This document shows positions 54,449 to 62,823 of a stretch of 64,000 nt of DNA, piece after piece. The notes under the pieces were generated by a model. That model searched no databases and was not told the DNA's origin. It saw only the letters and a list, made by a program, of their open reading frames with translations. Source of the stretch: Thalassotalea sp. PS06 (GTDB lineage: Bacteria; Pseudomonadota; Gammaproteobacteria; Enterobacterales; Alteromonadaceae). Positions within the stretch are counted from its first letter, which is position 1; each line of letters opens with the position of its first letter. The position numbers and the translations under genes were made by a program. The stretch lies in assembly GCF_007197775.1 (NCBI RefSeq), contig NZ_CP041638.1, positions 2,790,001-2,854,000 on the forward strand, in the 5' to 3' direction.

Positions 54449-56008
54449 ATGCTAAATAACGATATTCTAAATGCTTTAAAGGCTTACACTAAAAACATGG
54501 CAAACAGCGTCACTCTGGTTTTGCAGCCGGGTGACCACCCTAAACGTCAGGAATTACAGGATTTCATAGAAAAACTGTGTTCGGTCAGTGATAACTTAAA
54601 ATGGCGAACGGATACGTTTGACTCTGGGTTAAATAGTCCACTTAGTTTTGCTCTGGAAGTTGACAATGAGCTTAATGGCGTGATTTTTTCAGGCATTCCT
54701 GCCGGTCACGAATTTAATTCGTTGATCCTGGCAATACTGCAATCATCAGGCACGTCATTAAAACTTGATAGCAGTTTGCAAAACCTTATCAAATCCGTTT
54801 CAGCGCCCCTGCACTTTGAAGTGTTTGTCAGCCTGTCATGTCACAACTGTCCGGATGTCGTTCAGGCATTAAATCAGTTTGCATTATTAAACCCGCATAT
54901 TAGTAGTGAAATGATCGATGGCGGCTTGTATCCAGAGCTTATCGAAGCGCGCAACATCCAAGGGGTACCGAGTGTTTACCTCAATGGCGAACCGTTTGCC
55001 AACGGTAAAGTTGATACCGCAGTGTTGATTGAAAAACTACAACAGCACCTTGGGGACAAGTTGAAATCCCCGGCAAACACCGAGCAGTTACCGACTCAGG
55101 ACGTAACCGTAATCGGAGGCGGCCCGGCGGGAGTTTCAGCGGCCATTTACAGTGCCCGTAAAGGTTTGAAAGTAACGCTAATCGCCGATCGTATTGGTGG
55201 CCAGGTAAAAGACACTGTGGGTATTGAAAACCTGATTTCCGTTTCGCAAACCACAGGGACGGAATTAACAGGCAATCTGATTAGCCACATGAACGATTAT
55301 GACATTAATCTTAAAGAGCATATTCGCGTCGATAAAATCGAAAAAGGTGATATCAAAACCTTAACGCTCTCAAGCGGTGAAGTGTTAACCACCAAAACTC
55401 TGATTATCGCTACTGGCGCCAAGTGGCGTGAGCTGGGTGTTGAAGGCGAAAAAGAAAACATCGGCCAGGGTGTTGCTTATTGTCCGCATTGTGATGGGCC
55501 GTTTTTCAAAGGCAAAGATGTCGCCGTAATCGGTGGTGGTAACTCAGGTGTCGAAGCGGCTCTCGATTTAGCGGGCATGGTTAAAAGCGTAACCTTATTT
55601 GAATTTTTACCAGAATTGAAAGCCGATAAAGTATTGGTCGAAAAAGCCGAACAACGCGATAACATCACTATCATCAAAAGTGCCAAAACCGAAAAAATAC
55701 TCAGTGATGGCAGCAAGGTCACCGGTATCCGTTACCAGGATCGCAATAGTGAAGAAATTGTCGATGTCGACCTTGATGGTGTGTTTGTACAAATCGGACT
55801 GGTACCGAATTCGGAATTTGTCGATGGTTTAGTCGAGCGCAATGCCTTTGGCGAAATAATCATTGACGAAAAAGGACAAACCTCAGAACCTGGCATTTTC
55901 GCCTGTGGAGACGTGACAACCGTACCATACAAGCAAATTGTTATTGCCATGGGAGAAGGTTCAAAAGCGTCGCTATCCGCGTTTGATTACTTGTTGCGCG
56001 CAGCGTAG
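54449..56008 (+). CDS. ahpF: AhpF, alkyl hydroperoxide reductase flavoprotein subunit
   Basis: 519 residues. The N-terminal tandem thioredoxin-like domain carries Cys131 and Cys134 ([10 protein letters not shown]). The FAD/NADH reductase part begins with [20 protein letters not shown], contains the active-site pair Cys345 and Cys348 ([11 protein letters not shown]), and ends with [20 protein letters not shown]. This arrangement and the Cys numbering agree with E. coli AhpF. It passes electrons from NADH to AhpC. Its 3' end is followed by a GGTGGAGT-type hairpin array. Confidence 0.97.
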   Translation: MLNNDILNALKAYTKNMANSVTLVLQPGDHPKRQELQDFIEKLCSVSDNLKWRTDTFDSGLNSPLSFALEVDNELNGVIFSGIPAGHEFNSLILAILQSSGTSLKLDSSLQNLIKSVSAPLHFEVFVSLSCHNCPDVVQALNQFALLNPHISSEMIDGGLYPELIEARNIQGVPSVYLNGEPFANGKVDTAVLIEKLQQHLGDKLKSPANTEQLPTQDVTVIGGGPAGVSAAIYSARKGLKVTLIADRIGGQVKDTVGIENLISVSQTTGTELTGNLISHMNDYDINLKEHIRVDKIEKGDIKTLTLSSGEVLTTKTLIIATGAKWRELGVEGEKENIGQGVAYCPHCDGPFFKGKDVAVIGGGNSGVEAALDLAGMVKSVTLFEFLPELKADKVLVEKAEQRDNITIIKSAKTEKILSDGSKVTGIRYQDRNSEEIVDVDLDGVFVQIGLVPNSEFVDGLVERNAFGEIIIDEKGQTSEPGIFACGDVTTVPYKQIVIAMGEGSKASLSAFDYLLRAA

Positions 56009-56050
56009 TTTCGCCTGAGGGGCGGTAGTAAGAAGAGGGACTCTAACGAA

Positions 56051-56124
56051 GGTGGAGTCAAAATGAGATTTTGAAGGTGGAGTTTCAGCGAAGCTGAAAG
56101 GGTGGCGTTGCAATGTGATTGTAA
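56051..56124. repeat. Short GGTGGAGT-linker hairpin array
   Basis: GGTGGAGT or GGTGGCG linkers at 56051, 56076 and 56101 are each followed by a different inverted repeat: CAAAAT/ATTTTG (56059-56073), TTCAGC/GCTGAA (56084-56098) and the imperfect TTGCAAT/ATTGTAA (56108-56124). Period about 25 bp. It has the architecture of the GGGTAC and GGTGACA arrays with another linker. Confidence 0.82.
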
Positions 56125-56181
56125 GGAAAAAGCCTGTTGCCTACGACGGCGTCTTCACCGACAGCGTCCTCTTACGAAAAC

Positions 56182-56211
56182 AAGCTTAGCTTAACTCTTT
56201 AAGCTAAGCTT
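56182..56211. other. Perfect 13 bp hairpin before the MFS gene
   Basis: AAGCTTAGCTTAA and TTAAGCTAAGCTT pair with a 4-base loop (CTCT). It lies 35 bp upstream of the MFS start, too far from the end of ahpF to be an ordinary terminator, and has no T-run; it may be regulatory or part of the repeat system. Confidence 0.7.
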
Positions 56212-56245
56212 TAACCTACCGTGCGCTTTTTGCTAACAAATAACA

Positions 56246-57547
56246 GTGAAATCCTTCCTATCCCTTTATTTTAGTAACCTGCTTCTGGCCATCGGCACAG
56301 GTTTGCTGACCACTTACCTGTCGCTTTACCTAACGGTTAATAATGTCGATGCCTTTTGGATTGGCCTGCTAATGAGCAGCTATTATACAGGGTTGTTGGC
56401 GGGTTCTAAGTTCGGTTTCCACCTGATAAAACAAGTCGGTCACATTCGTGCCTATGCCGCCAGTACCGGTCTTATTATCGCCTGTTGTGCTTCCCATGCT
56501 TTAAGCGACAATATTGTCATCTGGTTGACGGTTCGTTTCGTGTTTGGCCTCGGTATGATGTGTAATTTCATGGTGCTGGAAAGCTGGCTTAATGAACAAG
56601 CAGAGCATGAACAGCGTGGCAAAGTTTTTGCGTATTACATGATTACCGCTTATCTGGGAATGGTCATCGGCCAATATACCATTTCATTGTTTCCCGACCT
56701 TGGAAGTGAACCTTTGTTGCTGGTGATTATCTGTGTTGCTTTATGCATTATCCCTATTGCAACCACCAAACGAATTCACCCATCTCATCTAAAACCAACG
56801 CATTTAACTGTGCTTTCTTTTTGGTCGAAAACGCCTCAGGCATTAACCACGATTTTACTTTCAAGTATGATCATCGCCAGCTTTTACGGCTTATCTCCGG
56901 TATTAATGAAAGAATCAGGTTTTAACGCCCAACAAATTGCCTGGTTTATGAGTGCTACCGTATTTGCAGGCTTGTTAGCGCAATGGCCTATGGGGTATTT
57001 ATCAGATAAATTTTCACGCAGTCGGCTGATCCGCATTAATGTATTTTGTCTGGCGCTAATATGCGGAGCGATGTTCATTCTGCCTTTTAATTTTCTCCAT
57101 GGCATTATGCTAAGCACCTTATTCGGTCTGTTCGCATTCTCCCTTTATCCGCTAGCCTCTGCACTAGCAAACTCCAGAGTCGGTCAGGATGACAGAGTTG
57201 GTGTATCTTCCGCACTACTTGTTACTTTTGGTGTTGGTGCAGGGTTTGGTACTCCTATCATTGCCAGAACTATGGATATATTTGGATATTCGCTGCTTTA
57301 CGCCATTATGGCGGGCGTAGCCACGTTACTGTTGGTATTGCTGATATCTATGAACACAAGAATTCGTAGCGAAAACCCGAAAAACAGTGAGTTTGTGGTA
57401 ACCACATCCGATTTAAGTTCATCGCCGCTAGCAGCGACACTCGACCCTAGGATTGATGAAGACATAGCCCATGAGCAATTGTTGGATGATAAAGTAGAGA
57501 ACAAGGTTAAAGAAGGTGTTAAGGCGGATAACGTACAAAATATGTAA
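56246..57547 (+). CDS. MFS transporter
   Basis: 433 residues with twelve membrane helices. The first helix begins at once (FLSLYFSNLLLAIGTGLLTT); the inter-helix loop LAGSKFGFHLIKQVGHIRAY and the following RFVFGLGMMCNFMVLESWLN are MFS_1 features of the YcaD-like branch. The C-terminal 55 residues are a charged cytoplasmic tail, unusual in length. The start is GTG 56246 without a good ribosome site. Substrate unknown. It ends at a hairpin shared with the convergent PEP-CTERM gene. Confidence 0.84.
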   Translation: MKSFLSLYFSNLLLAIGTGLLTTYLSLYLTVNNVDAFWIGLLMSSYYTGLLAGSKFGFHLIKQVGHIRAYAASTGLIIACCASHALSDNIVIWLTVRFVFGLGMMCNFMVLESWLNEQAEHEQRGKVFAYYMITAYLGMVIGQYTISLFPDLGSEPLLLVIICVALCIIPIATTKRIHPSHLKPTHLTVLSFWSKTPQALTTILLSSMIIASFYGLSPVLMKESGFNAQQIAWFMSATVFAGLLAQWPMGYLSDKFSRSRLIRINVFCLALICGAMFILPFNFLHGIMLSTLFGLFAFSLYPLASALANSRVGQDDRVGVSSALLVTFGVGAGFGTPIIARTMDIFGYSLLYAIMAGVATLLLVLLISMNTRIRSENPKNSEFVVTTSDLSSSPLAATLDPRIDEDIAHEQLLDDKVENKVKEGVKADNVQNM

Positions 57548-57563
57548 GCAAAATAACAGCTAA

Positions 57564-57591
57564 GCAGAAGTTGGCTAAGCCAAACTTCTGC
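57564..57591. terminator. Probable convergent terminator hairpin
   Basis: GCAGAAGTTGGC and GCCAAACTTCTGC pair with one bulge and a short loop. It lies between the ends of the MFS and PEP-CTERM genes; the T-run is missing. Confidence 0.55.
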
Positions 57592-57604
57592 AACTGTAAT
57601 TAGC

Positions 57605-58273
57605 TTATTTTCGGTACTTGATGAATCTCGCGCCAAGTAAACCAGATAACATTAACAATATAGTTCCGGGTTCTGGGATACCTTGCGGATCTTCTTCAAT
57701 GAAAAAAGTAATAGACTCCACATAACCGGTAAAATCTGCGGTAGCTGACACGTCGAAGCTCTTCACTAATCCACCATCAGGCAACATGCCTTGTCCAGTG
57801 AGTGAAAAGTCTGAAGCATCAACGCTAAAGCCATTTACGGTTACCATACCGTCTGCTAATTCCTGGTGACCGTCACCAACAATCAAACCGTTAAAAGAAA
57901 TACTGACTAAATTAATAAATTCAATTTCCCCTAAAGAAGGAAATTCAAAAGTCAGGCTTTCACCACCAGCCAAGTTGTCGCCATCAGCACCGTTATACAG
58001 ACCTAAACCACCGTCTGCTGGATAATCTTGTACTACAATACCACCACCCGTTACCAACAGTTCTACAGTGAAAAACGCCTCTTCGCTAACATAAGTGAAC
58101 ATCAGACCATCACCTTCTCCGTCGATATCAGCCGATACCAAGTCGAAGATAAGCGTTAGCGATCCATCTTCATTTTCAATGAAGTCAGATTGCCCTTCAA
58201 CGACGGCAGCGTTAGCCCCGCTAAAAGAAAATGCAAGCAAGCCTGCGGTTAAAAATTTAGAAAGAAGTTTCAT
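57605..58273 (-). CDS. PEP-CTERM protein, paralogue family member 3
   Basis: 222 residues: signal peptide (LTAGLLAFSFSGANAA), then ENEDGSLTLIFDLVSADIDG, QDYPADGGLGLYNGADGDNL and SISFNGLIVGDGHQELADGM, closely matching the protein at 51885-52523. The tail IPEPGTILLMLSGLLGARFI with a terminal KYRK is the PEP-CTERM signal. A family-specific insert (EEAFFTV) distinguishes it. It is probably exported and processed as a surface-associated protein; no function is known. Confidence 0.88.
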   Translation of the reverse strand: MKLLSKFLTAGLLAFSFSGANAAVVEGQSDFIENEDGSLTLIFDLVSADIDGEGDGLMFTYVSEEAFFTVELLVTGGGIVVQDYPADGGLGLYNGADGDNLAGGESLTFEFPSLGEIEFINLVSISFNGLIVGDGHQELADGMVTVNGFSVDASDFSLTGQGMLPDGGLVKSFDVSATADFTGYVESITFFIEEDPQGIPEPGTILLMLSGLLGARFIKYRK

Positions 58274-58696
58274 AGGTTGCCCCTCGATTCATTAGAAGTT
58301 ACTCGAAAGACATAAATGGAGAATTTTTATTAGTATTGTACGACCAATTACATCTAACACTATTTATTGCAGTTACATCTTCCCCAGTAATAACTGCATG
58401 GGGAGCCCTATCTTTTCGTACAAACTGTGCTACCTGGAAAATCTTTATTATCGAAAAGGATGGCACCACAACCGATGCATTTCCCGCGCCAAAATTTAAA
58501 GAAATGGGAATTATGCTGATAAACAGGAGGTTATCAGTACATTCGAAAGCGAGCTTAATTACCAATTTTTATTGGAGTAAAGATTCCCGACACAAACTTT
58601 TCATGTTCGGTTTATCTGAAGCTCAACATCTTAAAAATTCAATATTGTTTATCCCGCCGTTATACGACAATGAACTTTTGCACTGAGGTTAAATCC
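58274..58696. other. Intergenic region with no convincing gene
   Basis: A 423 bp gap between the divergent PEP-CTERM and DUF2061 genes. A plus-strand frame (from a TTG near 58336, about 116 codons) and a minus-strand frame (about 88 codons) overlap here; neither has a ribosome site, a recognisable motif or a good start, so I leave both out. The gap probably contains the promoters of both flanking genes. Confidence 0.5.
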
Positions 58697-58939
58697 ATGA
58701 AGAAAACCATGAGCTTCGCTATCACTCACTTTACCGTCGCTTTTGCGGTAACGTATTTACTAACTGGAGATTTACTATTAGGTAGTCTGGTGGCCACCAT
58801 TGAGCCATTGGTAAATACCTGCGCATACCATATCCACGAAAAGGTCTGGTCGACTAAAACTATGAGCAAATCATCAAAGGACACATGTAATGAAGATTCA
58901 TCAGAATTTGGACATCAATGTACTGTTCAGCCTGCTTAA
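58697..58939 (+). CDS. DUF2061 membrane protein
   Basis: 80 residues from ATG 58697, with GAGG eight bases upstream. The pattern TMSFAITHFTVAFAVTYLLT and LLLGSLVATIEPLVNTCAYH with IHEKVW at its end is the DUF2061 signature, a one- or two-helix membrane protein of unknown function. The C-terminal 25 residues are polar. It overlaps the next small gene by 50 bp in another frame, so the two should be translated from one mRNA. Confidence 0.83.
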   Translation: MKKTMSFAITHFTVAFAVTYLLTGDLLLGSLVATIEPLVNTCAYHIHEKVWSTKTMSKSSKDTCNEDSSEFGHQCTVQPA

Positions 58940-59078
58940 TATGAAAATGAGAAATGAGCAAACGGACTTAACCATGGCCTGCCAGCGTTTGCAGTTAGAT
59001 GAAACAACCGTAACCGCAAGACTGCAACAGGCCGGTTGCTATTACGATAATGCCCGCAGGCAATTTAAATCGATTTAA
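58890..59078 (+). CDS. DUF4250 family small protein
   Basis: 62 residues. The series FSLLNMKMRNEQTDL, ACQRLQLDETTVTARLQQAG and CYYDNARRQFKSI corresponds to the DUF4250 family (NMKLRD-like start, three short helices, a C-terminal aromatic-Asn-Gln-Phe). Its function is unknown. The reading frame lies partly inside the end of the DUF2061 gene and ends with a 4 bp overlap of the convergent DUF3574 gene, so the DNA is fully used here. Confidence 0.75.
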   Translation: MKIHQNLDINVLFSLLNMKMRNEQTDLTMACQRLQLDETTVTARLQQAGCYYDNARRQFKSI

Positions 59079-59506
59079 TCACCTTTAATAAAATGCCACT
59101 GTTGCAGGTTGAAAACGGTCACCATAACCGAGTGTTGATTAAACTGCTGACGGTAACTATCAGCGATATTTTTAACCGTCTCTAATTGAGATTTATTAAT
59201 AATAATCAAAACGACTTTACTGACTTCAGCCTGTCCCTGATAGTAGCCCTTCGCATCAAATAAGGTAAAACCTTCAAAATGCCTGGCTAATTCATGTTTC
59301 TCAAACTCCAGCCAACGCTGCTGAGATATCGGTGTTCCGTCATGTTCGGCCATGCCAAAGTAAATCATCACCATTACCTGAGTCGTATTTGGCTGTTCCG
59401 TCGTCGTTGCTTGTGGTGCATGATTAACGCTACAACCTGCGGCCATAGCCATAAACCAAAGCGCTAGCACCCACCTAACCAGGCTAGTTTTCGTCGCTAT
59501 TTCCAT
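59075..59506 (-). CDS. DUF3574-like lipoprotein
   Basis: 143 residues. A hydrophobic signal ends in AMAAGCSVN, a lipobox with Cys near residue 25. The domain has MIYFGMAEHDGTPISQQRWL, ELARHFEGFTLFDAKGYYQG and EVSKVVLIIINKSQLETVKN, consistent with DUF3574, a family of small secreted proteins of unknown function. It converges on the DUF4250 gene and is divergent from the coiled-coil protein at 59590. Confidence 0.78.
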   Translation of the reverse strand: MEIATKTSLVRWVLALWFMAMAAGCSVNHAPQATTTEQPNTTQVMVMIYFGMAEHDGTPISQQRWLEFEKHELARHFEGFTLFDAKGYYQGQAEVSKVVLIIINKSQLETVKNIADSYRQQFNQHSVMVTVFNLQQWHFIKGD

Positions 59507-59589
59507 TAATTAATTCCTTAAACACAAACTTTTTTGCTTACTCGCTCGACTTTAAAAATAACGTAAATCAACAAACCAAGGAAAATATC

Positions 59590-60192
59590 ATGTTGGTATC
59601 AAATAAAATTTTGCTGTCAGTGTTGGCGTCCGCGTCTATTAGCTTTAGTTTAGTCGCAGCAACGTCTGTTTCTGCAGAATCTAAGGTAACATCAGCAATT
59701 ACTGGCAAAAACCATATTCAGGTTGTCAATCCAGGCAATGACGATAGTAACGAACAGACAATTTTTCATGTAAACGGCAAGACCTTTACCTGGAGAGATT
59801 TAACCGCAGAGCAGCAAAATCAGCTGACCTCAATTCAGAATAAGCTGAAGATATCGGAACAAAAACTCAAAAAAGACACCGAAGGGTTTGAAGAAATCGC
59901 TCAGCAACTTGAAGTAAAAGCTAAGGAAATCGAAAAAGAAGCGCGAAAAATCGAAACTGTCATGGTTGACGTTGAAATTAAACAGGCAGGTTTTAGTGAG
60001 CTGGAAACACTGCAGCAAAAACTTGAGAAAGTCACCAAACAATCAGAAGCGGTGATTCGTAAAAAAGAAAAAGAATTGCGGGCCATTGAAGCGCAACTAC
60101 CTGAGATAGACAAGAACAATGTCCGTGAGCTCGAAACCCAGGTCAGGGCATATGAAACGGCACTAGTTACAATCGCTGATTCAATCAACTAG
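59590..60192 (+). CDS. Exported coiled-coil protein of unknown function
   Basis: 200 residues: a signal peptide (LLSVLASASISFSLVAATSV ending in SAE), a short Asn/Asp-rich segment, then from about residue 75 to the end a nearly continuous heptad-rich coiled coil with Lys/Glu/Gln (for example EEIAQQLEVKAKEIEKEARK and ETLQQKLEKVTKQSEAVIRK). I do not recognise a family. A periplasmic or outer-membrane-facing structural role is possible. The promoter must lie in the 80 bp between it and the divergent DUF3574 gene. Confidence 0.72.
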   Translation: MLVSNKILLSVLASASISFSLVAATSVSAESKVTSAITGKNHIQVVNPGNDDSNEQTIFHVNGKTFTWRDLTAEQQNQLTSIQNKLKISEQKLKKDTEGFEEIAQQLEVKAKEIEKEARKIETVMVDVEIKQAGFSELETLQQKLEKVTKQSEAVIRKKEKELRAIEAQLPEIDKNNVRELETQVRAYETALVTIADSIN

Positions 60193-60411
60193 GTACTCAT
60201 TCCTCCAAGTGAAAAATCCGGCTCCCACAATCCCTACATAAGTGAGGTTGTGGGGTCTTTACCCTGGAAACTTCTTTTATAATTTCCATTAGTTTGCTTC
60301 ACAAGCTTACAGAACTTTTTCCACGTATGCCCGACACCAGTAGCTATCTCCCGACCTAAGCCTCTATAATCTATGCTAATTATTTGCCTAAACAATAGAG
60401 AATTATTAGCG

Positions 60412-61431
60412 ATGGGCGTATTTGAGCGTTATTTATCACTTTGGGTTGGGATATGTATAGTCGCCGGTGTGGTTCTTGGAAATCTATTCCCTGGCATCTT
60501 TGAAACTCTAGCCTCTTTCGAATTCGCTAATGTCAATTTTGTCGTTGCCATTTTGATATGGGTAATGATTTACCCGATGATGGTGCAAATCGATTTTTCA
60601 TCTATCAAAGATGTAGGCAAGAAACCTAAGGGCTTGATTCTGACTCTGGTCGTAAATTGGCTTATTAAACCTTTTACGATGGCCGCATTAGGCTGGCTAT
60701 TTTTCCGGGTAATTTTCGCCGATTTAGTCGACCCGCAATCAGCCAACGAATACATTGCCGGGATGATACTGCTTGGCGTTGCGCCCTGCACGGCGATGGT
60801 TTTTGTCTGGAGCCAACTAACCAAAGGAGATGCCAATTACACTCTGGTACAAGTATCGGTTAACGATGTCATCATGGTGTTTGCATTTGCGCCGATAGCA
60901 GGGTTTCTGCTTGGTGTAAGCGATATCCAGGTACCATGGGAGACTCTGTTACTGAGCGTGGTGTTATACGTATTAATTCCCCTGGTTGCCGGCATCTGGA
61001 CCCGGAAAAAACTCGAGGCGAAAAAAAATAAGCACGAGCTGGAACACTTTCTCGAAAAAATTAAACCCTGGTCGATGACGGGACTGCTAGGCACCGTGGT
61101 TCTGCTATTTGGCTTTCAGGCGGAAGTGATCACCGAAAAACCACAGATCATTGTGCTTATTGCGATTCCCCTATTAATCCAAACCTATGGCATTTTTTTT
61201 ATCAGTTATGGCGCTGCCAAAGCGATGAAACTACCTCATAATATTGCTGCGCCCGCCTGCATGATAGGTACATCAAATTTCTTTGAATTAGCCGTTGCTG
61301 TTGCCATTTCTCTGTTTGGATTACATTCTGGCGCCGCATTAGCAACCGTGGTTGGTGTGCTGGTAGAAGTTCCCGTGATGCTGTCATTGGTGGCGATAGC
61401 GAATAGAACGAGGCATTTGTTTGACAACTAG
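60412..61431 (+). CDS. acr3: ACR3-family arsenite exporter
   Basis: 339 residues from ATG 60412, which opens on [19 protein letters not shown], the normal start of this family; an upstream ATG at 60373 would add 13 residues. Ten membrane helices are expected. [17 protein letters not shown] carries the conserved Cys and [15 protein letters not shown] the second family motif. ACR3 proteins export arsenite using the proton motive force. No arsR, arsC or arsH lies beside it, so regulation is not clear. It ends at a terminator. Confidence 0.9.
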   Translation: MGVFERYLSLWVGICIVAGVVLGNLFPGIFETLASFEFANVNFVVAILIWVMIYPMMVQIDFSSIKDVGKKPKGLILTLVVNWLIKPFTMAALGWLFFRVIFADLVDPQSANEYIAGMILLGVAPCTAMVFVWSQLTKGDANYTLVQVSVNDVIMVFAFAPIAGFLLGVSDIQVPWETLLLSVVLYVLIPLVAGIWTRKKLEAKKNKHELEHFLEKIKPWSMTGLLGTVVLLFGFQAEVITEKPQIIVLIAIPLLIQTYGIFFISYGAAKAMKLPHNIAAPACMIGTSNFFELAVAVAISLFGLHSGAALATVVGVLVEVPVMLSLVAIANRTRHLFDN

Positions 61432-61435
61432 GTTT

Positions 61436-61459
61436 AAAAACAGCCCCAGGGTGTTTTTT
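61436..61459 (+). terminator. Intrinsic terminator after acr3
   Basis: AAAAACA, a 9-base loop, then TGTTTTTT. The stem is short and A/T-rich but the T-run is clear. It lies five bases after the acr3 stop. Confidence 0.65.
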
Positions 61460-61483
61460 GCCTTAAGAGGGAAGCTTCGCTGT

Positions 61484-61560
61484 TGGAGTCAAAATATATT
61501 TTGAAGGTGGAGTCGAAGTAAACATCACTTCGATGGTGGAGTCGAGATGAAATACATCTC
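61484..61560. repeat. Short TTGGAGT/GGTGGAGT-linker hairpin array
   Basis: Linkers at 61483, 61507 and 61535 are followed by three different hairpins: TCAAAATA/TATTTTGA (61489-61504), CGAAGT/ACTTCG (61514-61532) and GAGATG/CATCTC (61544-61560). The first repeats the CAAAAT/ATTTTG stem of the 56 kb array. It lies between convergent genes. Confidence 0.82.
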
Positions 61561-61577
61561 TATGTAGTATGGTTCTT

Positions 61578-61612
61578 GCCGTCTGCCGTCTGCCGTCTGC
61601 CGTCTGCCGTCT
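61578..61612. repeat. Heptanucleotide tandem repeat (GCCGTCT)5
   Basis: Five perfect copies of GCCGTCT in succession, ending two bases before the stop codon of the minus-strand gene at 61614. Perfect short repeats of this kind are often slippage-prone. It lies outside the coding frame, so phase variation of the protein is not expected. Confidence 0.9.
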
Positions 61613-61613
61613 A

Positions 61614-62165
61614 TTATTGCTTTAGATTGCTGATCAATTCACACAGATAAATAATCTTAATATTCGATAACTGCCGATAATCGAAATAGGGACAAACAAT
61701 CAGGTTTTGGCGTTCACTAATCGCGAATTCTTCATTCAGCCATACCAGATTTGGTATCGCCAATGTTTTCGCGTAGGTTCGCCCCATAACAATACGTATG
61801 CTTGAGTCTGGGAATTGCTCAAAGTCCGGTTTTGAAAACACCGGCTTTGAAAATAATAACGACGTTTGGCTTTTTGCTTGTAGTAGTTGCTGATCTCGAT
61901 AAGCCTGCCAACTTGAGTAATCGCTGGTGACGTTAGCAAAGCAGTTAACGGTGTTGTTGATTCCCGCCAGCGCATAAACTAGCTTGGCATAAACATTAAA
62001 CACTTTACGCCAGCCATTACCACAAGCCAGGCCTATGGCGGCAATATCGCCATCATGCAGAGCCTGAGTATGATCTAACTCGGGTAATTCCTGGTAGTCA
62101 GGTTTATTGGCTATGTACACCTGAAATTGTGCGCCTGCTTGCCCTAATCCGTATTCTTTAAGCAC
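61614..62165 (-). CDS. Hypothetical protein, about 183 aa (possible DUF6942)
   Basis: 183 residues, no signal peptide or membrane helix. FQVYIANKPDYQELPELDHT, DIAAIGLACGNGWRKVFNVY and the centre VYALAGINNTVNCFANVTSD suggest a globular enzyme-like fold; the pattern resembles a family I remember as DUF6942, but I am not certain. No catalytic motif is obvious. The start is a GTG (62165). It is downstream of the AhpD-like gene by about 85 bp on the same strand, and a GCCGTCT tandem repeat touches its end. Confidence 0.62.
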   Translation of the reverse strand: MLKEYGLGQAGAQFQVYIANKPDYQELPELDHTQALHDGDIAAIGLACGNGWRKVFNVYAKLVYALAGINNTVNCFANVTSDYSSWQAYRDQQLLQAKSQTSLLFSKPVFSKPDFEQFPDSSIRIVMGRTYAKTLAIPNLVWLNEEFAISERQNLIVCPYFDYRQLSNIKIIYLCELISNLKQ

Positions 62166-62250
62166 GAGAACTCTGAAACTTAGATAAAATAAAACCGCCA
62201 GTTTACGGCAAACCGGCAGTAATTTCAGGAGAAATATGTAGCTTCAGGAC

Positions 62251-62805
62251 TTAGCTTTTTGGATCCCAGGCAAACTGTTGAAATGGCTTATCAACCGGAG
62301 TGTCGGCAACATGGTTGGTGTAGTTACTCATCACTTTCATGGCGATACCAAGAATGATTTCGAGCAGCTGTTGCTGAGCATATCCGGCATCATAAAAACG
62401 CTTAACTTCATCGTCACTGATATGTCCCCGGTTTCTCACCAGAATCAATACCGTATCCTGCAAGGCCTGCAATTTATCATTCGGCATCGGCTGGCGATTG
62501 CGTAAGGCTTCGGTTAAGGCTGGATCAACTTTCATTGAGTGGGCAATACCCGTATGGGCAGGCACACAGTAATGGCATTCATGTTCAACATTGACGGTTT
62601 GCCAGACCACAGTAAGCTCTTGGGCATTGAAGGAGGTTTGCTCAAATAAGGTTCCCAGTTGCTGGTAGCCAGCTAAAAGGCTCGATGCTTCGGCCATCAC
62701 CCCGTGCAGGTTAGGGATCATATGATAAGCCTTGTGCGAATTTTCTAATAAAGGCTTACTCTTATCCGGGGCAGATTCCAGGGTGTGAATGGTGAATTTA
62801 CTCAT
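62251..62805 (-). CDS. Carboxymuconolactone decarboxylase/AhpD-like protein
   Basis: 184 residues. HECHYCVPAHTGIAHSM contains the Cys-x2-Cys and the His of AhpD-like disulfide reductases of the CMD family; EALRNRQPMPNDKLQALQD and FVRNRGHISDDEVKRFYDAG-like helices follow. It may act as an antioxidant enzyme or as a general thiol oxidoreductase. AGGAAA precedes the ATG. It lies 18 bp after the dehydrogenase gene on the same strand, so the two form an operon. Confidence 0.85.
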   Translation of the reverse strand: MSKFTIHTLESAPDKSKPLLENSHKAYHMIPNLHGVMAEASSLLAGYQQLGTLFEQTSFNAQELTVVWQTVNVEHECHYCVPAHTGIAHSMKVDPALTEALRNRQPMPNDKLQALQDTVLILVRNRGHISDDEVKRFYDAGYAQQQLLEIILGIAMKVMSNYTNHVADTPVDKPFQQFAWDPKS

Positions 62806-62823
62806 TGTATTTCCTATTCGGGT

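Noticed and set aside
58336..58686. Plus-strand frame of about 116 codons upstream of DUF2061
   Set aside because: It begins at TTG, has no ribosome site and no recognisable domain, and an equally long frame overlaps on the other strand.
60208..60260. CCCACAA/TTGTGGG inverted repeat downstream of the coiled-coil gene
   Set aside because: It could be a weak terminator, but the loop is long and the T-run is poor, so I did not list it as a feature.
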